Part shown: one piece after another, positions 1 through 7,991 of the stretch
How positions within the stretch are numbered: the first letter of the stretch is position 1
How the letters are laid out: every line of letters starts with the position of its first letter
NCBI RefSeq assembly: GCF_018449525.1
Contig: NZ_JAAVUS010000010.1
Location: forward strand, 1-64,000
DNA: 64,000 nt
Source of the DNA: Bradyrhizobium sp. dw_78
GTDB lineage: Bacteria > Pseudomonadota > Alphaproteobacteria > Rhizobiales > Xanthobacteraceae
Direction of reading: 5' to 3'
Made by a program: the position numbers and the translations under genes
The notes under the pieces: generated by a model
Databases searched by the model: none
What the model saw: the letters and a program-made list of their open reading frames with translations, nothing else
Told to the model about the DNA's origin: nothing

Positions 1-495
1 TTCTTCCAGACGCTCGTAGGGTCTGGGGGAAAGAGGGGAGTGGAAACTTCGGGGTCAGAAGTTCGCAGTTTTGTACCGAAGTGGCTCTCCGGCCCGAATC
101 AAACTGCGAACTTTGAATCGTCGATCCCCTCAAAACTACGCCAGAACCTCGGTGGAAGATTCGGAAGCGTGACGCGATCGAGCGCCGCGCAGCCGGCTAG
201 CTGACCGGCCGAAATCTCTCAGAAAAAGCTCCGCCGCACTTGTGCTGGAAAATAGTGAAGTCCCGATGAATGAGCTGTCGACGCCATCAATAGGATTGTT
301 ACCGCCGTTTTGATTATCCCAGTAGTCGCCCGTGATGTCCTCGTACTTCGGTGAATTTAGGAACTTACTGTGGCGACGACTAAGGTTGCCTTGGGCATCC
401 CCAGGGGAACTACATGATCTCCAAACAATTTGGTCTTGACCAAACGAATTTGCATCAAAAGCGGCTAACCCCACTCGGAACTCCGGCTTGTTCAG
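1..495. other. Upstream region without a recognisable gene
   Basis: I see no convincing coding region here. A minus-strand frame is open through part of it, but it continues antisense through the DUF2231 gene and resembles nothing I know. The only clear structure is the inverted repeat listed separately. The last 50 bases hold the ribosome-binding site of the DUF2231 gene. Confidence 0.5.
59..113. repeat. 13-bp perfect inverted repeat
   Basis: The arms aagttcgcagttt (59-71) and aaactgcgaactt (101-113) are perfect reverse complements separated by 29 bases. No T-run follows, so it is not a simple terminator. It may be a transposon-derived end or a regulator site; its role is unknown. Confidence 0.6.
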
Positions 496-546
496 ATGGT
501 TGGACACGCGGCGTTTCCAGAACGATCGGCATCTGAGGAGGGCTCT

Positions 547-1020
547 TTGACATATAACGATGATCTTCACCCGGTGAACAACCGTCTGCGCTCGACAGTG
601 CGGATCGCGAGTCGTCCTGTCCATCCAATGCTGGTGCCATTTCCGATCGTATGCTTCGTCGGTGCGCTGGTGACCGACATCGCCTATGCCCGAACAGCCA
701 ACGTGATGTGGGCGGATTTTTCCGATTGGCTGCTCGTGATCGGCATGATCATGGGCGGGCTGGCGACGATCGCCGGCCTGATCGATTTTCTCGGCAATCG
801 TTTGATCCGTGCGCAAGCCCCGGCATGGCCCCACATGATCGGCAATATCGTCGTCCTGCTGCTCGCACTGCTCAACACCCTGGTGCATACGCGAGATGCC
901 TGGACGTCGGTGATGCCCGTCGGACTTATTCTTTCGGTGATCGTCGTGCTGATCCTGCCCATCACGGGCTGGCTCGGTTGGTCGATGGTTTATCGTCACG
1001 GCGTCGGAGTGATCAAGTGA
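547..1020 (+). CDS. DUF2231 family membrane protein
   Basis: Small integral membrane protein (157 aa from this start) with about four hydrophobic segments. The first begins near the HPMLVPFPI motif, which is typical of DUF2231 proteins of unknown function. I chose the TTG at 547 because a strong GAGGAGGG lies just upstream at 535-542. An in-frame ATG at 496 would add 17 residues that do not look like family sequence. The stop overlaps the start of the sorbosone-dehydrogenase-like lipoprotein (TGATG), so the two are probably translationally coupled. Family assignment is from the overall pattern; function is unknown. Confidence 0.8.
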   Translation: MTYNDDLHPVNNRLRSTVRIASRPVHPMLVPFPIVCFVGALVTDIAYARTANVMWADFSDWLLVIGMIMGGLATIAGLIDFLGNRLIRAQAPAWPHMIGNIVVLLLALLNTLVHTRDAWTSVMPVGLILSVIVVLILPITGWLGWSMVYRHGVGVIK

Positions 1021-2369
1021 TGTTTGCTGCAATGGATATGGCGCGGGCAACCCGGCTCGCGAGCCTCATGGCTTTTTGTGCCTCGGCCCTTTGCCTTGCT
1101 GGATGTAACGATCAGGGCGGCGATCCAAAGGCCCAGATCGGTCCTCATCCGAACTTGCCAGATCTGAAGCAATATCTCATTCCGCCCGTGCATATCGCCC
1201 ATGTCGTCGGATGGAAAACGGACGAAACGCCGACGGTCGCGCAAGGACTCAAGATCCAGGCGCTGGCCAAAGGTTTGCAGCATCCGCGGTCGCTTTATGT
1301 GCTGCCCAATGGGGATGTCCTGGTCGTCGAATCGAAATCTCCGAATACGCAGCCTATCGCGCGGCCCAAGGATTTCGTGATGAGCCTGGTGGAATCATGG
1401 GCAACGTCCGGAGGCGATACCGGGGCCAGCAACCGCATCACGCTGTTGCGCGATGCCAATGGCGACGGTGTTCCCCAGACCCAGAGCGTATTTCTTGACC
1501 ATCTCCACTCGCCATTTGGCGTGGCGCTGGTCGGCAACGATCTCTATGTCGCCGACACCGATGCGATCGTGAGATACCCCTACAAGGAAGGCGACACAAA
1601 AATCACCGAGGCCGGCACGCAGCTCACCGAACTGCCCGGCGGTCCGATCGACCATCATTGGACCAAGAGCCTCGTAGCCAGCCCGGATGGCTCGCTGCTG
1701 TATGTCGGCATCGGCTCCAACAGCAACATCACCGAGAACGGCATGGAGGCGGAGAGGGACCGCGCGGCGATCTGGCAGGTTGACCGCGCGACCGGCCGCC
1801 ATCGCATCTTCGCCAGCGGTCTGCGTAATCCGAACGGCTTGAGCTTCGAGCCGCAGAGCGGCGCCCTGTGGGCGGTGGTGAACGAGCGGGACGAACTCGG
1901 CCCCGATCTGGTCCCCGACTATATGACCTCGGTGAAAGACGGCGCGTTTTACGGCTGGCCCTATAGCTATTACGGCCAGCACGTCGATCCGCGGGTCCAG
2001 CCGCAGCGGCCGGACCTGGTCGCAAAGGCCATTCCGCCGGATTATGCCCTGAGCTCGCATGTCGCTCCGCTCGGCCTTGCGTTCTACACGGGGTCCAATC
2101 TTCCGGAGGCTTACCGCGGCGGGGCATTTGTGGGCGAGCACGGCAGCTGGAACCGCGATCCGCTGAACGGGTACAAGGTTGTGTTCGTGCCGTTTAGCGG
2201 CGGCCAGCCCAACGGAATGGCGCAGGATGTCGTGACCGGATTCCTCGACAACGATAATCAGTCGCGCGGTCGTCCCGTCGGGCTTGCGGTAGACAAGTCA
2301 GGGGCTCTGCTGATTGCCGACGACGTCGGCAACACGGTGTGGCGGGTGACATCGGAGGGCGGTGGTTGA
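1020..2369 (+). CDS. Sorbosone dehydrogenase-like lipoprotein (beta-propeller)
   Basis: Predicted outer-membrane or periplasmic lipoprotein of 449 aa. The N-terminus has a hydrophobic segment ending in the lipobox LAGC near residue 31. The rest resembles PQQ-dependent sugar/sorbosone dehydrogenase beta-propellers, with characteristic segments such as FASGLRNPNGLSF, a late GEHGSWNR and the C-terminal GRPVGLAVDKSGALLIADD. Such proteins oxidise aldoses or related substrates in the periplasm; the substrate here cannot be read from sequence. The frame stays open far upstream, but the ATG at 1020 overlaps the stop of the DUF2231 gene and gives a proper signal peptide, so it is preferred. Confidence 0.85.
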   Translation: MFAAMDMARATRLASLMAFCASALCLAGCNDQGGDPKAQIGPHPNLPDLKQYLIPPVHIAHVVGWKTDETPTVAQGLKIQALAKGLQHPRSLYVLPNGDVLVVESKSPNTQPIARPKDFVMSLVESWATSGGDTGASNRITLLRDANGDGVPQTQSVFLDHLHSPFGVALVGNDLYVADTDAIVRYPYKEGDTKITEAGTQLTELPGGPIDHHWTKSLVASPDGSLLYVGIGSNSNITENGMEAERDRAAIWQVDRATGRHRIFASGLRNPNGLSFEPQSGALWAVVNERDELGPDLVPDYMTSVKDGAFYGWPYSYYGQHVDPRVQPQRPDLVAKAIPPDYALSSHVAPLGLAFYTGSNLPEAYRGGAFVGEHGSWNRDPLNGYKVVFVPFSGGQPNGMAQDVVTGFLDNDNQSRGRPVGLAVDKSGALLIADDVGNTVWRVTSEGGG

Positions 2370-2380
2370 TTGGCGGACTG

Positions 2381-2590
2381 TCAGCCCAAGGTGAAATCGG
2401 AACCGGGGTCTGCGACGACTTCGTTGGGATCGGCCTCGCATGGCTTGATTTCGAAATCATCATCCAGAACCATTTTTCCCTCGGGACCGGGGATGACGAG
2501 ACCGGCGCGTTCGGCTGCCTTCCAGACCTCATCCCGGGTCGCAAAACTGCGGGTAAGCTTTTCCTCGTCCTCAAACAACGCGTATGACAT
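2381..2590 (-). CDS. Small acidic hypothetical protein
   Basis: A 69-residue acidic protein with no signal peptide or membrane segment. A GGAGAGG ribosome-binding site stands about 6 bases before the ATG. It converges on the dehydrogenase gene, with 11 bases between the stops. It resembles small conserved proteins of Bradyrhizobium-type genomes, but I know of no function. Confidence 0.65.
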   Translation of the reverse strand: MSYALFEDEEKLTRSFATRDEVWKAAERAGLVIPGPEGKMVLDDDFEIKPCEADPNEVVADPGSDFTLG

Positions 2591-2704
2591 GACCCTCTCC
2601 GAACTGAACCCCTCGCTATCGCAATCGCCGAAGGCGGCGCATGTTCCAGGCTTCGGCCGTTTCCGATCCGGTGCGGGAACGGATCGCCGATGGCCGGACT
2701 GTGA

Positions 2705-2893
2705 GTGATGGCCATCGCAATCATCGATGTTCTGTTAAAACCGATCGCTCGCATCAGGCGGACCTGCGAGATGGTGGGAGTTGCGGAAAAATTCAACCGG
2801 ACCCTTCCACAACTTGAAACTTACCTCGAAGGCGAGATGACCAATGGCGAAACCAGCGAAACTCGGCTGACCTATGACGGCTCTGTTTCCTGA
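2705..2893 (+). CDS. Doubtful small ORF
   Basis: A possible 62-residue protein with a short hydrophobic N-terminus (AIAIIDVLLKPI). There is no clear ribosome-binding site and no family I recognise. It may be non-coding. Confidence 0.2.
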   Translation: MMAIAIIDVLLKPIARIRRTCEMVGVAEKFNRTLPQLETYLEGEMTNGETSETRLTYDGSVS

Positions 2894-3019
2894 GGGAAGC
2901 GTTCGCGAAATCATAACAACGTCACGAAGCCACGAATCAGTGCAGCCGGCGCTGACGCCGGGCGGCGGAAACTAAATCCGGCCACGATAGCTGAGGCGTC
3001 GACTGTCTCACAGGAGCCC

Positions 3020-3199
3020 TCAGTGCATCCCAAGCGCGTTCTCGAGCTGACGCTTGCTCATCCAGGATCGTCCCTCGATGTGCCGGTTTCGGGCCTCCTG
3101 ATACAGCTCCTGCCGGGTGTGTCCGTCGAGCTTGCGGGAACGGGAGATCGCCGCGCGATGTCCTCGCGCCGTCTGCTTACGCGCATCCTTTCCGCCCAT
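3020..3199 (-). CDS. Small basic protein with Rho-N/SAP-like tail
   Basis: A 59-residue basic protein. Its C-terminal half (DGHTRQELYQEARNR, then GRSWMSKRQLENAL) resembles the Rho N-terminal/SAP-like helical motif of small proteins often labelled plasmid stabilisation protein in rhizobia. It lies in the same frame as, and directly downstream of, the DUF6496 gene; only an in-frame TAG at 3275-3277 and about 25 intervening codons separate them. It may be a separate gene or the tail of a protein broken by a nonsense change. Confidence 0.5.
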   Translation of the reverse strand: MGGKDARKQTARGHRAAISRSRKLDGHTRQELYQEARNRHIEGRSWMSKRQLENALGMH

Positions 3200-3274
3200 G
3201 GTCCTGGTGCTCTCCCGCTTCCGCGAAGCGCCGACATGGGACTTGCCCTCGCGCTCCTGCTGCGCTGTACGGCC

Positions 3275-3484
3275 CTAGGTTTCCTTGCCTTCGGTCCGCT
3301 GCAGGTTGCGGCGGTTACGGCGCCTGCTTTCGTATTTTGACGCGCCGGCTTCCTCGAGTGCGATGGCAATCGCTTGACGGCGGTTCTTGACTTTACCGCC
3401 GCGGCCGCTCTTGAGCTCGCCATGCTTGAATTCGTGCATGACCCTGCCGGTGATCCGTTTCTGACGCGAAGATGGTGCTGCCAT
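3275..3484 (-). CDS. DUF6496 family protein
   Basis: A 69-residue basic protein matching the DUF6496 pattern: RVMHEFKHGELKSGRGGKV followed by KNRRQAIAIALEEAGAS. Function is unknown; these short proteins are widespread in soil alphaproteobacteria. The start is the ATG preceded by GGAGGG at the right spacing; an in-frame ATG 15 bases upstream overlaps that ribosome-binding site. It ends at a TAG after which the same frame stays open into the Rho-N-like protein. Confidence 0.75.
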   Translation of the reverse strand: MAAPSSRQKRITGRVMHEFKHGELKSGRGGKVKNRRQAIAIALEEAGASKYESRRRNRRNLQRTEGKET

Positions 3485-3593
3485 AGCTGGTCCCTCCATG
3501 GATTGGGCAAGAACCTTCTGCGATCGCCGAGTTCCAGGTGGATAGGAACAGCGGAGGGCGGGAGACGTTGGTCCTGGAGACGAGGAGGCAGCG

Positions 3594-4529
3594 ATGACGA
3601 AAGTTCAAAAAATACGCATTCATCAATTTGGTGGGCCGGAAGCCCCACACGCCGACGAGGTCGATCAGTCGCAGCCGGACGCGGGACAGGTGCTGGTCGC
3701 GGTGCGCGCCGCCAGCATCAACCCGGTCGATTTCAAGATCCGCTCCGGCAAATATCCGGCCGTGAAGGAAGATCGTCTGCCTTATACCCTCGGACGTGAT
3801 GTTTCCGGCGTGGTCGCAAAATGCGGCGCCCAGGCGTCGCGTTTCAAGGCCGGCGACGACGTGTTGGGCATGGTCGGGATTTGCGGCGGCGGTTACGCGG
3901 AGCAGGTGGTGCTGGCCCAGACCGCGGTTGCGGCGAAGCCGTCCGGTATCGATCATATACATGCGGCCGCCATTCCGCTGGCGGGCCAGACCGCCTGGCA
4001 GGGCCTGTTCCGGCATGGCGGCCTGAAGGCCGGTCAGTCCGTCCTGATCCACGGCGGCTCCGGCGGCGTCGGGCATTTCGCGGTGCAATTCGCCAAGGCC
4101 AAGGGTGCGCGCGTGTTGACGACAGTATCGACCGAGAATGTCGATTTTGCGCGGTCGCTCGGTGCTGATGTCGTCATCGACTACAAGAAGAAGCGTTTCG
4201 AGGAAGAAGTATCCGATCTGGATATGGTCTTCGACCTGATCGACGGCGACACCCGCGAGCGCTCCTGGAAGCTGCTGAAGAAAGGTGCGGTGCTGGTTTC
4301 GACGCTGACCGATCCGTCGCAGGAGAAGGCCAAAGAGCTCGGCGTCCGCGCCATGCGTTATACGGTCGAGGCCGATGGCGATGAACTGGCCGAGATTGCG
4401 AAGCTCGTGGTCACGGGAAAGGTCAAGCCGTATGTTCAGCAGACGTTTCCTTTGAAGGCAGCTGCTGAAGCCCTTGCTGCGGTGGAAAAGGGGCACTCGG
4501 TCGGGAAGGTCGTATTGACCGTTAAATGA
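3594..4529 (+). CDS. NADP-dependent MDR-family oxidoreductase (quinone oxidoreductase-like)
   Basis: A 311-residue medium-chain dehydrogenase/reductase without catalytic zinc. The GroES-like N-terminal half carries INPVDFKIRSG and LGRDVSGVV. The Rossmann half has VLIHGGSGGVGHFAVQFAK, the NADPH-binding loop typical of quinone reductases and enoyl reductases. A 13-residue C-terminal motif (GHSVGKVVLTVK) is also typical. Likely a cytosolic NADPH-dependent reductase of quinones or reactive carbonyls; the substrate is unknown. A GAGGAGGCAGCG ribosome-binding stretch precedes the ATG. Confidence 0.88.
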   Translation: MTKVQKIRIHQFGGPEAPHADEVDQSQPDAGQVLVAVRAASINPVDFKIRSGKYPAVKEDRLPYTLGRDVSGVVAKCGAQASRFKAGDDVLGMVGICGGGYAEQVVLAQTAVAAKPSGIDHIHAAAIPLAGQTAWQGLFRHGGLKAGQSVLIHGGSGGVGHFAVQFAKAKGARVLTTVSTENVDFARSLGADVVIDYKKKRFEEEVSDLDMVFDLIDGDTRERSWKLLKKGAVLVSTLTDPSQEKAKELGVRAMRYTVEADGDELAEIAKLVVTGKVKPYVQQTFPLKAAAEALAAVEKGHSVGKVVLTVK

Positions 4530-4635
4530 CCCGGAGAGGAATGGCATTCGGGCGCAGTCCACCAGCTAGAACGAACGGAAGGAACAGGCAACGCTTTTCG
4601 CCGTTCTTGTACCGCTTGGCAGAGGAGATCCGAAG

Positions 4636-4830
4636 ATGGGACTGGCTCAGTATGCAATTGTTGCGGTCCGCGACCAATGGGGCGTGCTCCACGATGGCAA
4701 CATCAACGGTGAATATGCCACGAAGGAAGCCGCGTTCGAATCGGCTGCCGCGGCAGCCTCATTGGCGATCCGCGACGGCCATGAAGTTCACGTCAGCGTG
4801 CCGGGCCGCGAAGAGGAGAGGACGGCATGA
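4636..4830 (+). CDS. Small hypothetical protein (DUF2188-like)
   Basis: A 64-residue protein. The pattern WGVLHDGNINGEYATKEAAF followed by a small-residue helix and GHEVHVSV resembles DUF2188-type proteins, in which a short beta-hairpin is followed by an Ala-rich helix. Function is unknown. A GAGGAG stands just before the ATG. Confidence 0.65.
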   Translation: MGLAQYAIVAVRDQWGVLHDGNINGEYATKEAAFESAAAAASLAIRDGHEVHVSVPGREEERTA

Positions 4831-4940
4831 TGATCACAAATGCATCGCCGCCTTTGTCGGATCCGGTGTTACGTGCGTAGACAAGGGGAGGGCAAGGATC
4901 GCGCGCGATTTTGTCCGCAATTTCAGCGCGGGAGGCGCCA

Positions 4941-5141
4941 ATGACGAAGAGAAATCGGCAGAAACACGCCATTCCATTCGATCAACGATTGCAAAAAGCT
5001 GCCGAAGAAGCCCGCGCAGCCGCAGGAAAATTGCCGCAGAGCCTGGAGCGCGAAGCGTTGATTGAACGGGCAAGGCAGGCGGAAACGGCGGCTCGCATCA
5101 ATGAATGGCTGACTTCGCCGGGATCGCAATCTCCGAAATAA
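4941..5141 (+). CDS. Small helical hypothetical protein, paralogue of 38341-38544
   Basis: A 66-residue charged helical protein. A GGAGG at 4931 fixes the ATG at 4941; upstream in-frame starts lack a site. Its C-terminal half (EREALIERARQAETAARI, then NEWLTSPG) closely matches a prophage-borne gene at 38341-38544 (ERDTLLRRARQDEIASRL, then SEWIASPG). Function is unknown, but two copies in one window, one in host DNA and one in the prophage, point to exchange between them. Confidence 0.75.
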   Translation: MTKRNRQKHAIPFDQRLQKAAEEARAAAGKLPQSLEREALIERARQAETAARINEWLTSPGSQSPK

Positions 5142-5175
5142 AAATAGCGAAATGAATAGCCTCGAAGCCCGGCCA

Positions 5176-5916
5176 TCATTCCAACAGCCGGCGTAGTCTG
5201 ATCGCGTCGGCAGGTGCCGTACTCTTCTGGTCATTGTCGAAATAGACGAACACGTCGCATCCCTGCCGTTTCCACGACTTGATACGTCGTACCCAATCCG
5301 CCAGTACATCGGGACGATAATGCCCCTTGTAGCGCCCCGTCGGCCCGTGTCCACGTATATAGACGAAGTCGGCAGTGCGCTTCCATGGCGATGGCGCGTC
5401 ATGGTGGTCGGAGAGGCAAAGCGAGATGTTTCGCTCGGACAATAATCCAAAAATGCGATTCTGATACCAGCTCGGGTGTCGGAATTCGAAACTGTAACGT
5501 CGCTTCTTCGACAGCAGCTTGATGAACGAAGCAAGCCGGTCGGAATCGGCTTCGAAATTCGGCGGCAATTGAAACAGGATCGGTCCAGCCTTGCCGCCGA
5601 GCAGCGAGAGACGATCTTCCAGCAATTCGAGGCTGTCGATTGAACGATGCGACAGCCTTTTCCAATGGGTGATGAATTTCGAGGCCTTCCAGGCGAAGAC
5701 AAATTCCGTTCCGGTCTACGCTTGCCAGCTCGTGACGGCCTCCGGTGTCGGTGTCCGGTAAAAGACCCCGTTTAGTTCGGTGGTCTGAAACTGGCTGGCA
5801 TAGTATTGAAGCTGGTTCTTGATCGGCAACCCCTTTGGGAAAAAGGCTTCCCGCCAGGAATCGTAATTCCAGCCTGAGGTGCCGATCAGGATGCGGGCCA
5901 GGGCTTCTTCATCCAA
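5176..5916 (-). pseudogene. DUF72 family protein broken by in-frame TAG
   Basis: Read straight through, this frame gives a complete DUF72 protein of about 246 residues. It starts with the ILIGTSGWNYDSWREAFFP motif, has FFPKGL and FVFAWKASKFITHWKRL in the middle and ends with the family's VFVYFDNDQ segment. A TAG at 5716-5718 interrupts it after TSWQA, at the point where relatives usually carry Gln. No frameshift is present, so one nucleotide change (CAG to TAG) explains the break. Either it is a recent pseudogene, or the stop is read through, or it is a sequencing error. Confidence 0.85.
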
Positions 5917-5931
5917 CTGGCTTTTACCTGA

Positions 5932-6645
5932 TTATCGCCCGTTCTCGGTGGTGAGCTCGAAGGATTTGACGCGGAAATGACGGTCGATCATTTGCAGGAG
6001 CTCAGTGGGGGGACCGGCCAGCTCGGGCTGCTTCCAGGACAACTCGAACGTATAGTCCATTCCGTCCGCATCCGGACTTTGTCGCTGCTCCTGAAAATGC
6101 GCACGGTACTTCATCGGTTGGACAAGCTTGGGCATGTCGACCAGCACATTCCATTGTGCCGGGCCGGTGACGACCAGCCTGGCGCGATGTTCGCGGGGGA
6201 TGATGCGATCGACCCACTTCAAAGGCCCGAGCGTCAGAACACCCAGCAGGGTAGCGGCGATGCCGAGAATCAATTGGCCGCCACCCAGGCATAGTCCGAT
6301 CACCGTCATCAGCCACAGGGTTGCTGCGGTCGTTACCCCCACGGCCAGATCGCCCTTCTTCAGGATCGTGCCGCCGCCGATGAAGCCTACGCCGGTCAGG
6401 ATACCCAGCGGCAGGCGCATCAGGTCCATCACGGCAAAAGACTCCGGCGTCTTGCCGCTCAGCGGCAGCAGGATATTGGCCTGGATCATGGCGAGCGCGG
6501 CCGCCAGGCCGACCAGGATGGTGGTTCTAAACCCGGCGGCGTGACCGCGCGCGCCGCGGTTAAATCCGATGACGGCGCCGGCGAGCATCGTCAGTGCAAG
6601 ACGGATCGCGATGTCAGGCCAGGAAGGTTCGAGGGGCATGTTCAT
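5932..6645 (-). CDS. MgtC/SapB family membrane protein
   Basis: A 237-residue protein with about four to five transmembrane helices in the first 145 residues and a soluble C-terminal domain. The signature GFNRGARGHAAGFRTTILVG is the MgtC core; GVGFIGGGTILKKG follows. MgtC-like proteins act in the inner membrane in magnesium-limitation and acid or phosphate stress responses, partly by modulating ATP synthase; which of these applies here is unknown. The downstream DUF72 gene is 15 bases away on the same strand. Confidence 0.88.
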   Translation of the reverse strand: MNMPLEPSWPDIAIRLALTMLAGAVIGFNRGARGHAAGFRTTILVGLAAALAMIQANILLPLSGKTPESFAVMDLMRLPLGILTGVGFIGGGTILKKGDLAVGVTTAATLWLMTVIGLCLGGGQLILGIAATLLGVLTLGPLKWVDRIIPREHRARLVVTGPAQWNVLVDMPKLVQPMKYRAHFQEQRQSPDADGMDYTFELSWKQPELAGPPTELLQMIDRHFRVKSFELTTENGR

Positions 6646-6670
6646 GACGTCGCCCTGTCAAATTGGGAAA

Positions 6671-7237
6671 TCAATGGGTGTCCATGTCCCGGCCGTAGCC
6701 GGTAAATCTCCGCAAGAGCCGCTCCGTGGCGACGCCGATCGCAAGCCCGACGACAACGTCGCTGGTCCAGTGGGCGAGCAGCACGATCCGGGTCGCGACC
6801 AGACCTGCACCAACGAGCCACACCGCGTTGCGTTGTCGCCGTGACAGCCGAGATGCGGCGGATGCCAGTGCGCCGACGTGGACAGCATGTCCGGACGGAA
6901 AGGCGTCAAATTGTTTCCCGGAGAGCGGCACTCCGCGGCCGTGACCTCGGATCGTCAACCGATCCGGGCGCTGTTGATCGAAGATCATCTTGAACAAATG
7001 CGGAAGCGCTGACGCGACCAGTGTCGTCAACAGAATGTGGTCAGCGGCCTGACGTTTGGTACGGTCTTGATGTCGCGTATAGAGCCACCATGCCGCCGTG
7101 AGCGCGCACAGCACATGTTCGTCCGCGCCCCACGTCACGACTTCCGCGACCTCTTCCGTAGGAGGATTGGTGTGCGATGCTATCGACCTTGCTATCGCAA
7201 CATCGGCTGCTGTCGGACGAACGGTCGCTAAAGCCAC
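6671..7237 (-). CDS. PAP2 family phosphatase (membrane)
   Basis: A 188-residue membrane protein of the type 2 phosphatidic acid phosphatase superfamily. The three phosphatase motifs are visible: KMIFDQQRPDR (variant of KX6RP), FPSGHAVHVG (PSGH) and RIVLLAHWTSDVVVG (RX5HX3D). It probably dephosphorylates a lipid phosphate such as undecaprenyl pyrophosphate or phosphatidate in the inner membrane. The N-terminus lacks the usual first long helix, so the true start could lie elsewhere. Confidence 0.85.
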   Translation of the reverse strand: MALATVRPTAADVAIARSIASHTNPPTEEVAEVVTWGADEHVLCALTAAWWLYTRHQDRTKRQAADHILLTTLVASALPHLFKMIFDQQRPDRLTIRGHGRGVPLSGKQFDAFPSGHAVHVGALASAASRLSRRQRNAVWLVGAGLVATRIVLLAHWTSDVVVGLAIGVATERLLRRFTGYGRDMDTH

Positions 7238-7484
7238 TTCGAAGCACCCCCCTGAATGACAATATCAGTCAAATAAACGTCACATCCCCTTGTCGGTTCC
7301 GACAATGGAACGCCGGATCGGGAGCTTCTCGGCTCGGCGCCAATCTCCGCGGCGATGTCTTTGAACAGCCTATGTATGCTCAAGCGTCGGTCGGCCAGCC
7401 GTGGCCCGCATTTTGCCGGTGTGGAACGTGTCTTCCTTGAAAAGGTTCTAGACACTCAATCGCTCTGCAAAAGCGAGGTCCCGC

Positions 7485-7991
7485 GTGTCCCATTCCGTCA
7501 CGTCTTCCGGCGTACCGATAACCCTGACCATCAATGGCCACCGTCATGAACTGAGGGTTGATCCATGGGTTACCCTGCTGGATCTTCTGCGCGAGCAATT
7601 GCAATTCACCGGCACGAAGAAGGGATGCGATCAAGGCCAGTGCGGCGCGTGTACGGTGCTGATCGGCGGCAGGCGGATCAATTCCTGCCTTGTGTTGGCG
7701 GTGGCGCGGGATGGCTCCGACATCATCACCATCGAAGGACTATCGGAGGGCGGGGAGTTGCATCCGCTGCAGACCGCCTTTGTCGAACATGACGCATTCC
7801 AGTGCGGTTACTGCACGCCCGGCCAGATCTGTTCCGCCGCGGGATTGCTCAGGGAAGGCCACGCCCATACCCGCGCCGATATTCGCGAGCAGATGAGCGG
7901 AAATCTCTGCCGGTGTGGCGCCTATACCAATATCGCGGATGCGATCGAGGACGTATTGCAGCAACGCACCAAGCGGGAGGCCGCCGAATGA
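7485..7991 (+). CDS. paoA: Aldehyde oxidase 2Fe-2S subunit (PaoA-type)
   Basis: Small iron-sulfur subunit (168 aa) of a three-subunit molybdenum hydroxylase. The plant-type ferredoxin domain has Cys48, Cys53, Cys56 and Cys68 (GCDQGQCGACTV). The helical second cluster domain has CGYC at 107-110 and CRC at 142-144. Start is GTG with GAGG upstream. Unlike E. coli PaoA there is no Tat signal, so the enzyme is predicted to be cytoplasmic. Its stop overlaps the start of the FAD subunit (ATGA), marking an operon. The gene symbol is by architecture only. Confidence 0.88.
   Translation: MSHSVTSSGVPITLTINGHRHELRVDPWVTLLDLLREQLQFTGTKKGCDQGQCGACTVLIGGRRINSCLVLAVARDGSDIITIEGLSEGGELHPLQTAFVEHDAFQCGYCTPGQICSAAGLLREGHAHTRADIREQMSGNLCRCGAYTNIADAIEDVLQQRTKREAAE

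Noticed and set aside
136..1050. Long minus-strand open frame opposite the DUF2231 gene
   Set aside because: It runs antisense through a clear membrane protein gene and shows no recognisable domain; typical GC-rich shadow frame.
1395..2141. Minus-strand open frame opposite the sorbosone dehydrogenase gene
   Set aside because: Antisense of a conserved beta-propeller; no ribosome-binding site or domain.
3393..4562. Long minus-strand frame opposite the MDR oxidoreductase
   Set aside because: Mirrors the codon pattern of the real gene on the other strand.
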